Assembly (NCBI GenBank): GCA_937931165.1
Contig: CALHCI010000038.1
Location: 1-64,000 of the forward strand
Reading direction: 5' to 3'
Length of the DNA: 64,000 bases
Source of the DNA: an uncultured Granulosicoccaceae bacterium
GTDB lineage: Bacteria; Pseudomonadota; Gammaproteobacteria; Granulosicoccales; Granulosicoccaceae
A model generated the notes under the pieces. The model had not been told where the DNA came from. It was given only the letters and a program-made list of their open reading frames with translations, and did not search any database. A program made the position numbers and the translations under genes. Shown here one piece after another: positions 45,725 to 55,652 of the stretch (position 1 is its first letter; each line of letters begins with the position of its first letter).

Positions 45725-46200
45725 AGTGTGTCAGGAACAGGCGCCGACTGTGCAGAGAAATCCGGCACATTAGCGCGATGATAAAAGTTGTGGTTAACCG
45801 AATTCACTTGTATTTATTGACCAGTCTGTCTGACAGCATTGTTCGCAGGAAAGGCCTGATTTTCAGCACCTGTATTAACCGACCCCGGACATCTGTGCTC
45901 CGGTAAAATCTCGTGGTGTACACTGCGCCGAAAGCTTTAAAAGGCTGTCCGGGAATGACGGTCGTCACGACGCAGAGATATTTTGAGTCAGATTATTCGA
46001 TCAATTACGGACAATATTTTTTTATTCGCCAAAGTTGATCGGAAAAACTGGCCAAAATACCGCGTCCGCAGCACATCATCCCGGACAGCCCTCAGGCCCC
46101 GGGACATGCGTGATTTTCGGTTGTTGCACTATTGTGCAACAGCGCGCTGCCAGTTAAAACCATCACGTATAAATAATAGTGAATAATTGCGCGACCGATG
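45725..46200. other. Gene-free region with a long inverted repeat
   Basis: 476 bp between asmA and moaC without a supported ORF. A perfect 12-bp inverted repeat (45943-45954, ggctgtccggga, with 46079-46090) brackets about 125 bp; related ccgg-type words recur near 45880 and 46098. An 8-bp stem with a 4-base loop lies at 46123-46142. It may be the asmA promoter region with an RNA structure, or a small repeat element. Confidence 0.5.
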
Positions 46201-46683
46201 TCACTGATTTTCGGCAATCCAGTGCCCGCTCTTACCACCGGACTTTTCAATCAGCCGAACCCCTTCCATGCACATACCCCGATCCACCGCCTTACACATA
46301 TCGTAAATGGTCAGCAATGCCACCTGCACGGCGGTTAGTGCTTCCATTTCGACACCGGTTTGCGAGCGGGTTTCGGTACGCGCCTGGCAAGTCACCACGG
46401 CGGCTTCTTCATCGATGCTAAAGTCAACTTCGACGTGGGTCAGGCCGATCGGATGGCACAGAGGAATTAAATCGCTGGTACGTTTAGAGGCCATGATCCC
46501 GGCAATTCTGGCAATGCCCAGCACATCCCCCTTGCGATGGTTGCCCTGCACAATCATCGCAAGCGTCTCGTTGCGCATGCTGATATCACCGCGGGCAACC
46601 GCCACCCGATGGGTGACCTGTTTGTCGCCAACATCGACCATGTGTGCGTTGCCCTGCTGATCGAAATGAGTAAGTTCCGACAT
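46201..46683 (-). CDS. moaC: Cyclic pyranopterin monophosphate synthase MoaC
   Basis: 160-residue enzyme of molybdopterin synthesis that makes cPMP after MoaA. The N-terminal [17 protein letters not shown], the [12 protein letters not shown] active-site segment and the [21 protein letters not shown] helix are diagnostic. ATG 46683 has AGAGG seven bases upstream; the frame is open far beyond it but has no support there. Divergent from moaDE, with 93 bp between. Confidence 0.95.
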   Translation of the reverse strand: MSELTHFDQQGNAHMVDVGDKQVTHRVAVARGDISMRNETLAMIVQGNHRKGDVLGIARIAGIMASKRTSDLIPLCHPIGLTHVEVDFSIDEEAAVVTCQARTETRSQTGVEMEALTAVQVALLTIYDMCKAVDRGMCMEGVRLIEKSGGKSGHWIAENQ

Positions 46684-46776
46684 GTTCTGCCTCTGTAAAC
46701 ACGGCCGTTGCACATTTTCCACCTTGCCGCACCGCCGGCGATTTGCACCCGGTGTTGTGGCAGGCATAATGGAGCC

Positions 46777-47016
46777 ATGACTGTTAACGTTAAATTTTTT
46801 GCCAGTATGCGCGAAACACTGGGGCAAAGTGAACTCCGGATCGACATCGACACCGACACCGAACAAACGGTAGCCGGCGTGTGGGCGCAGGTAGCTGGCG
46901 AGAAGCCTATGCCGGACAACACGGTTTGTGCGGTTAATCATACCCAGGCCACACCGGAGAGCGTGGTCAAAGATGGTGATGAAGTGGCGTTTTTTCCACC
47001 AGTCACCGGAGGCTAA
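46777..47016 (+). CDS. moaD: Molybdopterin synthase small subunit MoaD
   Basis: 79-residue ubiquitin-like sulfur carrier ending in the required Gly-Gly (FPPVTGG). It is adenylated and thiocarboxylated at the last glycine and donates sulfur to cPMP within the MoaD-MoaE complex. ATG 46777 gives the normal length. moaE begins 3 bp after the stop. Confidence 0.93.
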   Translation: MTVNVKFFASMRETLGQSELRIDIDTDTEQTVAGVWAQVAGEKPMPDNTVCAVNHTQATPESVVKDGDEVAFFPPVTGG

Positions 47017-47019
47017 GGC

Positions 47020-47466
47020 ATGGCTGTGATCATATGCGAAGCCGCATTTGACCCGTGGCAGGCGGTACAGAACCATCAGAACAGTCAATTGGCAGACGGC
47101 CAGTACGGTGCTACCGCCACCTTTGTCGGCACTATGCGGGACTTCAATGAAGGCGACGATGTCTGCGCGATGACACTTGAGCACTACCCGGGTATGACGG
47201 AAGCCCAGCTGGAACAAATCATCGATGAAGCAAAGAATAGCTGGCCGTTGCAGGATGCATTAGTGGTGCACCGTGTTGGAGAGATTCTGCCCGGCGAACC
47301 GATTGTGCTGGTGGCCTGCTGGTCGGCACACAGAGCAGCTGCTTTTGATGCCTGCCGGTTTCTGATGGAAGCGCTGAAATCACGCGCACCATTCTGGAAG
47401 AAAGAAACGCTGACGGACAACAGCCAGCGCTGGGTAGAAAAAAATACTGACGGTTACTCGCACTAA
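47020..47466 (+). CDS. moaE: Molybdopterin synthase large subunit MoaE
   Basis: 148-residue catalytic subunit that adds two sulfurs to cPMP. Landmarks: [34 protein letters not shown] and the active-site lysines in APFWKKE. It overlaps nothing and follows moaD by 3 bp. Convergent with the Do-type protease gene. Confidence 0.95.
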   Translation: MAVIICEAAFDPWQAVQNHQNSQLADGQYGATATFVGTMRDFNEGDDVCAMTLEHYPGMTEAQLEQIIDEAKNSWPLQDALVVHRVGEILPGEPIVLVACWSAHRAAAFDACRFLMEALKSRAPFWKKETLTDNSQRWVEKNTDGYSH

Positions 47467-47481
47467 CTGCACAAACAGAAA

Positions 47482-48894
47482 CTACCTGATCACCACAGAC
47501 TGCGAAAAGTTGCCGCGTTGTATTTCCAGAACGCTGGCATCACCTCGTGTGCTGGCCGCGTTGATCATCTCTTCAACGGTTTCCACAGCGATCTGATTCA
47601 CGGATAGCACAATGTCACCGGCCTCAATACCGTACTGTGCCATATTGCTCTGTCGCTCAACACGTGAAACCACCACATAGCGGCGCCCGCGCCGCGACAC
47701 AGCGTTTTCAAACACGGCGCCATCAAGGTGCGATGCCATCTCTTCGCCACGCACCAGTATGTCGTCTGACTCACCCACCTTAATATCAGTTTGATACAGC
47801 GTTTTGTCGCGGTAAAACTGCACAATAATCTGATCACCCACCTGCAGCAGACCAATCGCATTGCGCACATCGTTAACGCTTTCCACGCGCCGCGAACCCA
47901 CTTGCGTAATCACATCGCCACGCAGCAACCCGGCCTGGTCGGCGGGGGAATCGCTTTCGACTCCGGAAATCACCACGCCGCGCTTGACCCCGAATATCTC
48001 CTGCAGATCATCATCGAGCTCCTGCAACGAAATACCCAGCTTGCCGCGTCGCACCTCACCGCCTTCAACCAGCTGCTGCATCAGGCTGTGCGCCATGTTG
48101 GATGGAATCGCAAACCCGATCCCGACATTACCCCCGGCCGGCCCGACAATCGCGGTATTGATGCCGATAAGTTCACCGCGCAGATTGACCAGTGCGCCAC
48201 CGGAATTGCCCGGGTTAATAGAGGCATCGGTCTGAATGAAGTCTTCGATTTCTTCAATACCCAGCCCGCTGCGGCCAAGCGCTGACACAATACCCGAGGT
48301 AACTGTTTGACCAAGCCCGAACGGATTGCCAATCGCCACCACAAAATCACCAACACGCAAAACATCGGAGTCTGCCCAGCGCAAGGCAGTGATATCTTCA
48401 GCTTCAATCCGAATAACCGCAACATCGGCATCCGGGTCCTGGCCGATAATTTCGGCTTCAAACTCCCGGCCATCGGATAGCGTCACCAATACTTCTTCTG
48501 CATCTTCAATAACGTGGTGATTGGTGATCACCAGCCCCTGCTCTGTATCGACGATAACGCCCGAACCCAGACTCTGCGTAGGGCGCCGTTGCGCACGCTG
48601 CGGAAAATCAAAAAACTGCCGGAAAAACGGATCATCGAACAACGGGTTACTGCGCACCGGCACCGATCCGCGCGTTGAAATATTGACCACCGCAGGTGTG
48701 GTTTTTTCAAGCATGGGCGCGAGACTTGGCAACGGCTCGCCATCAACCACACCGGGCAGACCCCCGGCGTGCAGAAGACGTACGCTGCAGGTTGCCAGCA
48801 ATAACAGGCACACAAACACCCGGAAAAGATGACACCTGTCGTACGTGTTTGTTTTGCTTTGAAAAAACGAATCTATGACACAGGGTTTCAACAT
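47482..48894 (-). CDS. Do-type periplasmic serine protease (DegP/DegQ-like)
   Basis: 470 residues with an N-terminal export signal (hydrophobic core about 26-36). The protease domain has His127, Asp157 and Ser231 (NHHVIE, DADVAVIRI, GNSGGALV), and two PDZ domains follow (about 275-370 and 385-470). This is the standard DegQ layout: quality control of unfolded envelope proteins. Long N-terminus has alternative starts, but none is better supported. Confidence 0.93.
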   Translation of the reverse strand: MLKPCVIDSFFQSKTNTYDRCHLFRVFVCLLLLATCSVRLLHAGGLPGVVDGEPLPSLAPMLEKTTPAVVNISTRGSVPVRSNPLFDDPFFRQFFDFPQRAQRRPTQSLGSGVIVDTEQGLVITNHHVIEDAEEVLVTLSDGREFEAEIIGQDPDADVAVIRIEAEDITALRWADSDVLRVGDFVVAIGNPFGLGQTVTSGIVSALGRSGLGIEEIEDFIQTDASINPGNSGGALVNLRGELIGINTAIVGPAGGNVGIGFAIPSNMAHSLMQQLVEGGEVRRGKLGISLQELDDDLQEIFGVKRGVVISGVESDSPADQAGLLRGDVITQVGSRRVESVNDVRNAIGLLQVGDQIIVQFYRDKTLYQTDIKVGESDDILVRGEEMASHLDGAVFENAVSRRGRRYVVVSRVERQSNMAQYGIEAGDIVLSVNQIAVETVEEMINAASTRGDASVLEIQRGNFSQSVVIR

Positions 48895-49041
48895 CGACTA
48901 TCAGTATATATTTGTACGCAAAACGTAAATCATAACCCAGCACGCGTGCGATTCAAGAGAGGTCCGGTCAGGTGGGTTTGGCCTTGTCCGTCCCTTACCG
49001 CCACAGGCATTGCCGCTGTTGATTTCCAATGCCCACTAGTA

Positions 49042-50583
49042 TCAGGCTGCGTTTGATCCGTCAGCAGCATTAACTACTTGCGTAAGGTAAGTACGCAGCT
49101 TGGTGACTTCAGCATCATTAAGCCGCAGCCCTTTTTTCGACCGCCGCCATAACACATCTTCTGCAGACTGTGCCCATTCGTGCTGAACCAGATAGTCTAC
49201 CTCCACCTGATAGAGCTGCGGTCCAAAGCGCGTGCCCATGTCTTCAGCGCCGGAACACTGCGTTAACAGTGTATTGATTTTAGTGCCATAGTTACGCACA
49301 TAGTCGTACAGCAGTGCTTCGTCCAGCCACGGATATTGAGTTCGCATGGAATCCAGATAGGTGTCGAAATCTGCATTAGGCATATCGCCACCGGGAAGCG
49401 GCGCATCTTTAGTCCAGTCTTTTTTTACAATCGGCAAGTGCTCAGACAACATGTTCAGCGCATCGTCAGCGAGTTTTCGATACGTGGTAATTTTTCCACC
49501 ATAAACCGACAGCACCGGAGCACCTTTGCGCGTGTCATAGTCGAGCTTGTAGTCACGCGTGACTTTAGAGGCGTTGGAAGATGCATCATCATACAACGGC
49601 CGGACTCCGGAATAACTCCATACCACCTCGTTGACATCAACAGGTTTGTCAAAGTACTCACTGGCAGCCGCACAGATATATTCAATCTCTGATGCATCGA
49701 TCTGCACCGCACCGGGCTCATCCCCCACTTCCATATCAGTGGTACCCAGCAACGTATAGTCCTGCTCGTATGGCACTGCAAAGATAATGCGGTTGTCGGC
49801 ATTTTGAAAAATATACGTGTACGGATGATCAAAAAGCTTTGGCACGACGATGTGGCTGCCTTTTACCAAACGGGTGGCGTAGCGCGCATCATGCTCTTTG
49901 TCGAGATCAAGTGTTTTCTCAACCCACGGACCAGACGCGTTGACGACAACTCTGGCAGTCACTGAGGATGCATGATTGTTGTTTTTGTCGTTCAGGTGAA
50001 TGGTCCAGTAGCCATCGTGGCGCACCAGATCGGTGACTTCGGTTCTTACCCTGACATCGCAGCCACGCTGTGCAGCATCCATGGCATTTAACACCACCAG
50101 ACGCGCATCCTGTACCCAGCAATCCGAGTACTCAAACCCGTGGGTAAATTCTGTTTTTAACGGCTCGCCAGACGGATGCACTTTCAGATTAACCGAATGC
50201 GACTTCGGCAGTAATTTACGGCCGCCAATATGATCGTAGAGAAATAGACCAAGACGAATCAGCCAGCGTGGTCGCAGTGACCGATGGTGCGGCAATATAA
50301 ATCTCAGCGGCCAGATAATATGCGGTGCCGCAGTGAGCAGAACCTCACGCTCCTGCAACGCGTGTCGCACCAGCATAAAGTCATAGTGTTCGAGATAACG
50401 CAGTCCGCCGTGAATTAATTTGGTACTGGCAGACGAGGTGTGCTCGGCCAGATCATCTTTCTCGGCCAGCAGGACGGATAACCCGCGGCCTGCAGCATCG
50501 CGGGCAATACCCGCGCCGTTGATTCCACCACCAACAACAACTACGTCATAGTCGTATTCAGCGGCGGGCGATAAATCAGTCAT
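49042..50583 (-). CDS. glpD: Aerobic glycerol-3-phosphate dehydrogenase GlpD
   Basis: 513-residue FAD flavoprotein that oxidises glycerol-3-phosphate to DHAP and feeds electrons to quinone at the inner membrane. FAD-binding GGGINGAGIARDAAGRG near residue 17, KLIHGGLRYLE and the C-terminal helical DAO_C domain are visible. It is last in the glycerol operon, 159 bp after glpV. Confidence 0.95.
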   Translation of the reverse strand: MTDLSPAAEYDYDVVVVGGGINGAGIARDAAGRGLSVLLAEKDDLAEHTSSASTKLIHGGLRYLEHYDFMLVRHALQEREVLLTAAPHIIWPLRFILPHHRSLRPRWLIRLGLFLYDHIGGRKLLPKSHSVNLKVHPSGEPLKTEFTHGFEYSDCWVQDARLVVLNAMDAAQRGCDVRVRTEVTDLVRHDGYWTIHLNDKNNNHASSVTARVVVNASGPWVEKTLDLDKEHDARYATRLVKGSHIVVPKLFDHPYTYIFQNADNRIIFAVPYEQDYTLLGTTDMEVGDEPGAVQIDASEIEYICAAASEYFDKPVDVNEVVWSYSGVRPLYDDASSNASKVTRDYKLDYDTRKGAPVLSVYGGKITTYRKLADDALNMLSEHLPIVKKDWTKDAPLPGGDMPNADFDTYLDSMRTQYPWLDEALLYDYVRNYGTKINTLLTQCSGAEDMGTRFGPQLYQVEVDYLVQHEWAQSAEDVLWRRSKKGLRLNDAEVTKLRTYLTQVVNAADGSNAA

Positions 50584-50742
50584 GTTGTCAACATTACCCG
50601 TAGTTTCAGACAGCTTTATACGGAAAGTGAGAGCGGTTGGGCCACCGTTAACGGCGACCCAACGGCTTATTCAGCGGTACACAAGAAGCTCAGACCAAGC
50701 AAGGTCCGAGCCTCTAACCGTCACGCTGTTTTGCGCATTACC

Positions 50743-52476
50743 TTACTGAGCCCATTGCTTGATCAGCTCATCATAGGCAATGGTTTCACCCTGTGGCTTT
50801 TCATTGTCGAGTTTGGCCTTCGCACCGCCTTTACCAAGCCATTCAGAAGCATCTTTAGGCTCGTTCAGGCGAGGACCACAACCACCGTATACATTGGCGC
50901 CTTCATCAGCGGCCTGCATACGCGACATGACCAGATCCATTTCTTCGGCAAGTCGATCCATTGCCTGTTGCGGGGTAAACGCACCGGAGTTAACGTCACC
51001 GATTTGCTGCCACCAGATCTGCGCCAGCTTCGGATAGTCAGGCACGTTAATACCGGTTGGAGACCAGCGCACACGGTCAGGTGATCGATAGAACTCAACC
51101 AGCCCGCCAAGCTTCGATGCTCTTTCAGAGAATGACTCATGATTCACTGAGGAGTCGCGAATAAAAGTCAGACCCACATGACTCTTTTTTACGTCCACTG
51201 TTTTAGATACAGCGAACTGCGCATAGAGCCAGGCCGCCTTGGCACGATCTGTAGGCGTAGACTTGAGAATGGTCCACGAGCCAACATCCTGATAACCGAC
51301 TTTCTGACCTTCTTCCCAGTACGGTCCATGCGGTGATGGTGCCATACGCCATAACGGATTGCCCTCGTCATCAACGGTATTGTTACCATCTGCTTTGGGC
51401 GCCACCATCGATGCAGTAAACGCGGTATACCAGAAAATCTGTTGCGCTACGTTACCCTGACTAAGCGCAGGCAATGACTGATAGAAGTCATAACTTGCAG
51501 CACCCGGAGGCGCATAGTTACGCAACCATTCATCCCATTTGCGAATCGCGTATACAGCCGCCGGACCGTTGGCTCCGCCACCACGGGTTACCGAAGCACC
51601 GGATGGGTTACAAGAACCGGCTTCCATGCGGATACCCCATTCATCAATTGGAATACCGTTAGGCTCACCTGGGCTGCCGGCACCCGCCATGGATAACCAC
51701 GCATCTGTCATGCGCCAACCAAGATCAGGTGCGCGCTTACCGTAATCCATGTGACCATAGATATCGACACCGTCGATGTTCTTAACATCGTTTGAGAAAA
51801 ACTCGGCAATGTCTTCATACGCAGACCAGTTAACCGGCACACCCAGGTCGTAGCCATACTTTTCTTTAAAGGCTGCCTGTAAGTCTTCACGGTCAAACCA
51901 GTCTTTACGGAACCAGTACAGGTTGGCGAACTGCTGATCGGGTAGCTGGTAAAGATCACCATCAGGACCGGTCGTAAACTGCGTGCCCATAAAGTCTTCA
52001 AGATCAAGCGTTGGCAGCGTGACATCTTTACCTTCACCAGCCATCCAGTCAGTCAGATTGACCGCCAGCTGCAGCCGCGAGTGCGTTCCGATAAGATCCG
52101 AGTCGTTAACGTAGGCATCGTAGAGGTTACGACCTGTCTGCATTTGCGTTTGCACAGCCTGCACGACTTCACCTTCACCAAGAATCTGGTGATTAACCTT
52201 AATACCGGTGATCTCTTCAAAGGCTTTGGTCAGTGTTTGTGACTCATAGGTATGTGTGGGAATACCTTCAGATAGCACGTTAACTTCCATGCCTTTAAAC
52301 GGTTCGGCCGCTTTGATAAACCATTCCATTTCGGCCATCTGCTCATCTTTGCTGATGGCTGCCGGCTGAAATTCATCATTGACCCACTTTTCGGCTGCCG
52401 CCATATCTGCAAGCACTTGCCCCGTCGAGGCAGTGAGTGCAGCCGCCACAAAGGTGGCTAACAATTGTCGTTTCAT
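50743..52476 (-). CDS. glpV: Glycerol ABC transporter substrate-binding protein GlpV
   Basis: 577-residue periplasmic binding protein with a signal peptide ending at VLA (residue 23). Extracellular solute-binding family 1 in overall pattern and unusually large, as are the rhizobial GlpV proteins (glycerol ABC system GlpSTPQUV). Gene order with two ABC ATPases, two permeases, a DUF2160 protein and glpD makes glycerol the likely substrate. The start follows GAGAGGA. Confidence 0.88.
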   Translation of the reverse strand: MKRQLLATFVAAALTASTGQVLADMAAAEKWVNDEFQPAAISKDEQMAEMEWFIKAAEPFKGMEVNVLSEGIPTHTYESQTLTKAFEEITGIKVNHQILGEGEVVQAVQTQMQTGRNLYDAYVNDSDLIGTHSRLQLAVNLTDWMAGEGKDVTLPTLDLEDFMGTQFTTGPDGDLYQLPDQQFANLYWFRKDWFDREDLQAAFKEKYGYDLGVPVNWSAYEDIAEFFSNDVKNIDGVDIYGHMDYGKRAPDLGWRMTDAWLSMAGAGSPGEPNGIPIDEWGIRMEAGSCNPSGASVTRGGGANGPAAVYAIRKWDEWLRNYAPPGAASYDFYQSLPALSQGNVAQQIFWYTAFTASMVAPKADGNNTVDDEGNPLWRMAPSPHGPYWEEGQKVGYQDVGSWTILKSTPTDRAKAAWLYAQFAVSKTVDVKKSHVGLTFIRDSSVNHESFSERASKLGGLVEFYRSPDRVRWSPTGINVPDYPKLAQIWWQQIGDVNSGAFTPQQAMDRLAEEMDLVMSRMQAADEGANVYGGCGPRLNEPKDASEWLGKGGAKAKLDNEKPQGETIAYDELIKQWAQ

Positions 52477-52588
52477 AGAGCTTTTCCTCTCCCGTTAATA
52501 TTGTGCTTGTGTAGATCGCAGATCACTAATCACCATGCCAAGCATTATGATGACGCGATTTAACACCGTGCGATGCACGGATACATTT

Positions 52589-52873
52589 TTACACCCACCG
52601 GAATACAGCGAGTGCAAAAAAAGCCGCTACAACCGACCCCCACCACAGTGGCAGATCAGTAAGTCCGAGCCATGCAACATGAATGTATGCACTGCCCAGT
52701 AAAGAAATAAACAGTCTGTCACCGCGTGTGGTATCCAGACCCAGCACACCCACACGCGGGCTGCCACCGGGTTTAAGTACCTCCCAGACAAACATGGTAA
52801 TCAGACAGACCGCAATAAAGATAAAAAACGCACCGGTCTGCCAGGTCCACGCCATCCACGCCAGTGGCTTCAT
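52589..52873 (-). CDS. glpU: GlpU, small membrane protein (DUF2160)
   Basis: 94 residues with three hydrophobic segments (about 12-32, 53-70 and 73-91). ATG 52873 has GGGAGG seven bases upstream; the frame opens further up but without support. The MAWTWQTGAFF start and the GLDTTRGDRLFISLLGSA loop are typical of the DUF2160 proteins found between glpQ and glpV in rhizobial glycerol operons. Function within the transporter is unknown. Confidence 0.85.
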   Translation of the reverse strand: MKPLAWMAWTWQTGAFFIFIAVCLITMFVWEVLKPGGSPRVGVLGLDTTRGDRLFISLLGSAYIHVAWLGLTDLPLWWGSVVAAFFALAVFRWV

Positions 52874-52886
52874 GATGTTGCCTCCC

Positions 52887-53687
52887 TCATACCCTGCCGA
52901 GCGCGAAGCCCTTGGCAATATGTTTCCGAACAAACCAGATCACAATGACACCCGGGATCAGAGTAAGTGCACCCGCTGCTGCTAACAGACCCAGTTCATA
53001 GCCCGCAGTTGATGCAGTGCGAGTCATCACGGCAACAATGGGTTTGGCCGCGACCGACGTGAGATTTTTCGCCAGCAGCATTTCAACCCAGCTGAACATA
53101 AAGCAAAAGAACGCGGTAACCCCAATACCGGCAGCAATAAGTGGCATAAAGATTTTGATAAAAAATCGTGGAAACGAATAACCGTCAATATAGGCGGTTT
53201 CATCTACTTCACGAGGTACGCCGGACATAAACCCTTCGAGTATCCATACCGCTAGCGGTACATTAAACAGACAGTGCGCAAGTGCCACGGCAAATGGCGT
53301 ATCAAAAAGATTCAACGCTGAATAAAGCTCGACAAAAGGCAGCACGAACACCGCTGGCGGTGCCATACGATTAGACAACAACCAGAAAAATAAATGCTTA
53401 TCACCCAGAAAACGATAGCGTGAAAAAGCATAGGCTGCCGGCAACGCCAAAGACACCGAGATCACCGTGTTCATTAACACATAAGTTAATGAATTAATGT
53501 AACCGTTGTACCAGGTAGAGTCGGTAAAAATGGTTTTGTAACTGGCTAGCGTAAATTCCTGCGGATACCAGCTGAAGCCACCGAGTATTTCATTGGTGGT
53601 TTTAAAACTCATGTTAAGCAGCCAGTAGATTGGCAGCATCAGAAACAGGATGTATACAAAGACCAGCGCTATCTTTGCCCCCCTCAT
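52887..53687 (-). CDS. glpQ: Glycerol ABC transporter permease GlpQ
   Basis: 266-residue inner-membrane permease of the MalG type with six membrane helices. The EAA loop that contacts the ATPases reads EVDETAYIDGYSFPRFFIKI near residue 170. ATG 53687 follows AGGAG and overlaps the glpP stop by four bases (ATGA), fixing the start over an upstream one. Confidence 0.88.
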   Translation of the reverse strand: MRGAKIALVFVYILFLMLPIYWLLNMSFKTTNEILGGFSWYPQEFTLASYKTIFTDSTWYNGYINSLTYVLMNTVISVSLALPAAYAFSRYRFLGDKHLFFWLLSNRMAPPAVFVLPFVELYSALNLFDTPFAVALAHCLFNVPLAVWILEGFMSGVPREVDETAYIDGYSFPRFFIKIFMPLIAAGIGVTAFFCFMFSWVEMLLAKNLTSVAAKPIVAVMTRTASTAGYELGLLAAAGALTLIPGVIVIWFVRKHIAKGFALGRV

Positions 53688-54550
53688 GATTCTTCTCCTC
53701 GCATCATGGCGGTGTAAAACACCCAACACACCAGCAACGTCATCAGGAAGTACAGAATGCTCATGGCGGCAGCAATACCGAGATTAAATTCACCAATCGC
53801 CGCTTTTACCAGATCGATCGACAGGAAAGTTGTTGAATTACCCGGGCCTCCACCGGTTAGCACGAAGGGCTCGGTGTACACCATGAAGGAATCCATAAAC
53901 CGCAACAGCAAGGCGATTATTAACACCCGTTTCATTTTAGGCAGTTGAATATACCGAAACACGGCAAATGAACTGGCACCATCGATTTTCGCTGCCTGAT
54001 AATACGCATCAGGTATTGACGATAACCCCGCATACGCCAACAACACCACCAGTGATGTCCAGTGCCATACATCCATTAACACCACGGTCATCCATGCAGA
54101 CACCGGTTGCTGTGTGTAGTTGTAATCGAAGCCCAGCCAGTTAAGGCCGTAACCCAGCAAACCGATATCCGGCAACGCAAAAATATTCCACATCGCACCA
54201 ACCACGTTCCATGGAATAAGTAACGGCAACGCCATCAGCACCAGACACACTGATACCCACGGACCTTTGCGCGGCATCGCCAGTGCGACCAGCACACCCA
54301 GTGGAATTTCAATGGCTAAAATAATGGCGGTGTAGAGGAATTGCCTGCCCAGCGCTCCATGAAAACGCGGTGACGATAAAACATCTTTGTACCACTTGGT
54401 GCCTTCAAAAAAGAACACACCGGGGCTGAAAGTATCCTGCACCGAGTAGTTCACCACAGTCATCAGCGGGATAATGGCGTTAAGGGCCACAATCAACAGC
54501 ACCGGCAATACCAGGAACCACGCTTTTTGATTGACCGTTTTAGTAATCAT
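53684..54550 (-). CDS. glpP: Glycerol ABC transporter permease GlpP
   Basis: 288-residue permease of the MalF/UgpA type with about six helices. The EAA loop reads IPDAYYQAAKIDGASSFAVF near residue 180. It overlaps glpT by 11 bp and glpQ by 4 bp, so the importer genes are tightly coupled. Confidence 0.88.
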   Translation of the reverse strand: MITKTVNQKAWFLVLPVLLIVALNAIIPLMTVVNYSVQDTFSPGVFFFEGTKWYKDVLSSPRFHGALGRQFLYTAIILAIEIPLGVLVALAMPRKGPWVSVCLVLMALPLLIPWNVVGAMWNIFALPDIGLLGYGLNWLGFDYNYTQQPVSAWMTVVLMDVWHWTSLVVLLAYAGLSSIPDAYYQAAKIDGASSFAVFRYIQLPKMKRVLIIALLLRFMDSFMVYTEPFVLTGGGPGNSTTFLSIDLVKAAIGEFNLGIAAAMSILYFLMTLLVCWVFYTAMMRGEES

Positions 54551-55649
54551 GGCGCATTCCCTGACCGGCTACGGTTGCATCAAGCCGATGATCATCAGCG
54601 TAAATGCCACAACGCCGTGTATCGAACACCACGCGGTGATCGGTTGATGACAGCACCTGCCCCTCCGGCACAATGATATTCATTGCATAACCGGCTAACT
54701 GTACCTTGGCAATGCGATGGCGGCCGACGTTGTCTATGGACTCTATAGAAACAGGCACACCGCCTTCATCACCGCTGGCAAAGCGAACAAACTCAGGGCG
54801 CACCCCCAGCTCAAGGCGCGCACCCGGTGGTGCATGATACCCGGCGTCCAGCGTAATCGTATGGCCGGCAACCACCGCCGTGTTGCCATTCACTTCGCAA
54901 GGCAGAATATTCATTCCCGGTGAACCGATAAAGTAACCAACGAACGTATGATCCGGCCGTTCGAAGAGTTCTTCCGGCGTGCCAATCTGCACGACTTCCC
55001 CTTCGTACATCACCACCACTTTATCTGCAAAGGTCAGCGCTTCGGTTTGATCGTGCGTGACATAAATCATGGTGTGCGCAAACCGCTGATGAAGTTCTTT
55101 TAACTTGGTTCTGAGCTGCCACTTCATGTGCGGGTCAATGACGGTCAGCGGTTCATCAAACAAAATGGCGTTAACATCGTAGCGCACCAGACCACGACCC
55201 AGAGATATCTTTTGTTTTTCATCTGCGGTCAGTCGCTGCGCACGACGATTGGCTTTGGCACTGAGCTCAAGCGTGTCGAGCATTTCATCGACACGCTTGC
55301 GGATTTCACTGCGATCAACGCCACGATTGGCCAATGGAAATTCAAGATTTTGCGCTACCGTCATGGTGTCGTAGATCACCGGAAACTGAAACACCTGTGC
55401 AATGTTTCTTTCTTCCGGCGTTTTTCTGGTGACGTCTTCACCGTCAAACAGAATGCGTCCGCGTGATGGCACCAGCAACCCCGAAATAATATTTAGCAGG
55501 GTGGTCTTACCGCAGCCGGAGGGGCCAAGCAACGCATAGGCACCACCATCGTCCCACAGGTAATCCATTTCTTTTAACGCAAAGTCTTCAGCAGTTGCAG
55601 GATTGGGGTAATACGAGTGGGCAAGCTGATCGAGTTTTATCTGAGCCAC
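54540..55649 (-). CDS. glpT: Glycerol ABC transporter ATP-binding protein GlpT
   Basis: 369-residue ATPase with a regulatory TOBE-like C-terminal domain (about 240-365). Walker A GPSGCGKT and Walker B ILFDEPLTVID with the switch His in YVTHDQTEA are intact. The signature motif, normally LSGGQ, is LTADEKQ. The Q loop is QFPVIYDTMTV. It pairs with GlpS as a heterodimer in the rhizobial system. It starts 3 bp after glpS stops. Confidence 0.88.
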   Translation of the reverse strand: MAQIKLDQLAHSYYPNPATAEDFALKEMDYLWDDGGAYALLGPSGCGKTTLLNIISGLLVPSRGRILFDGEDVTRKTPEERNIAQVFQFPVIYDTMTVAQNLEFPLANRGVDRSEIRKRVDEMLDTLELSAKANRRAQRLTADEKQKISLGRGLVRYDVNAILFDEPLTVIDPHMKWQLRTKLKELHQRFAHTMIYVTHDQTEALTFADKVVVMYEGEVVQIGTPEELFERPDHTFVGYFIGSPGMNILPCEVNGNTAVVAGHTITLDAGYHAPPGARLELGVRPEFVRFASGDEGGVPVSIESIDNVGRHRIAKVQLAGYAMNIIVPEGQVLSSTDHRVVFDTRRCGIYADDHRLDATVAGQGMRHDY

Positions 55650-55652
55650 TGC

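Noticed and set aside
46684-47217. A long N-terminal extension of the moaC frame.
   Set aside because: It runs antisense through moaD and part of moaE, and the ATG at 46683 with its AGAGG site gives the standard MoaC length.
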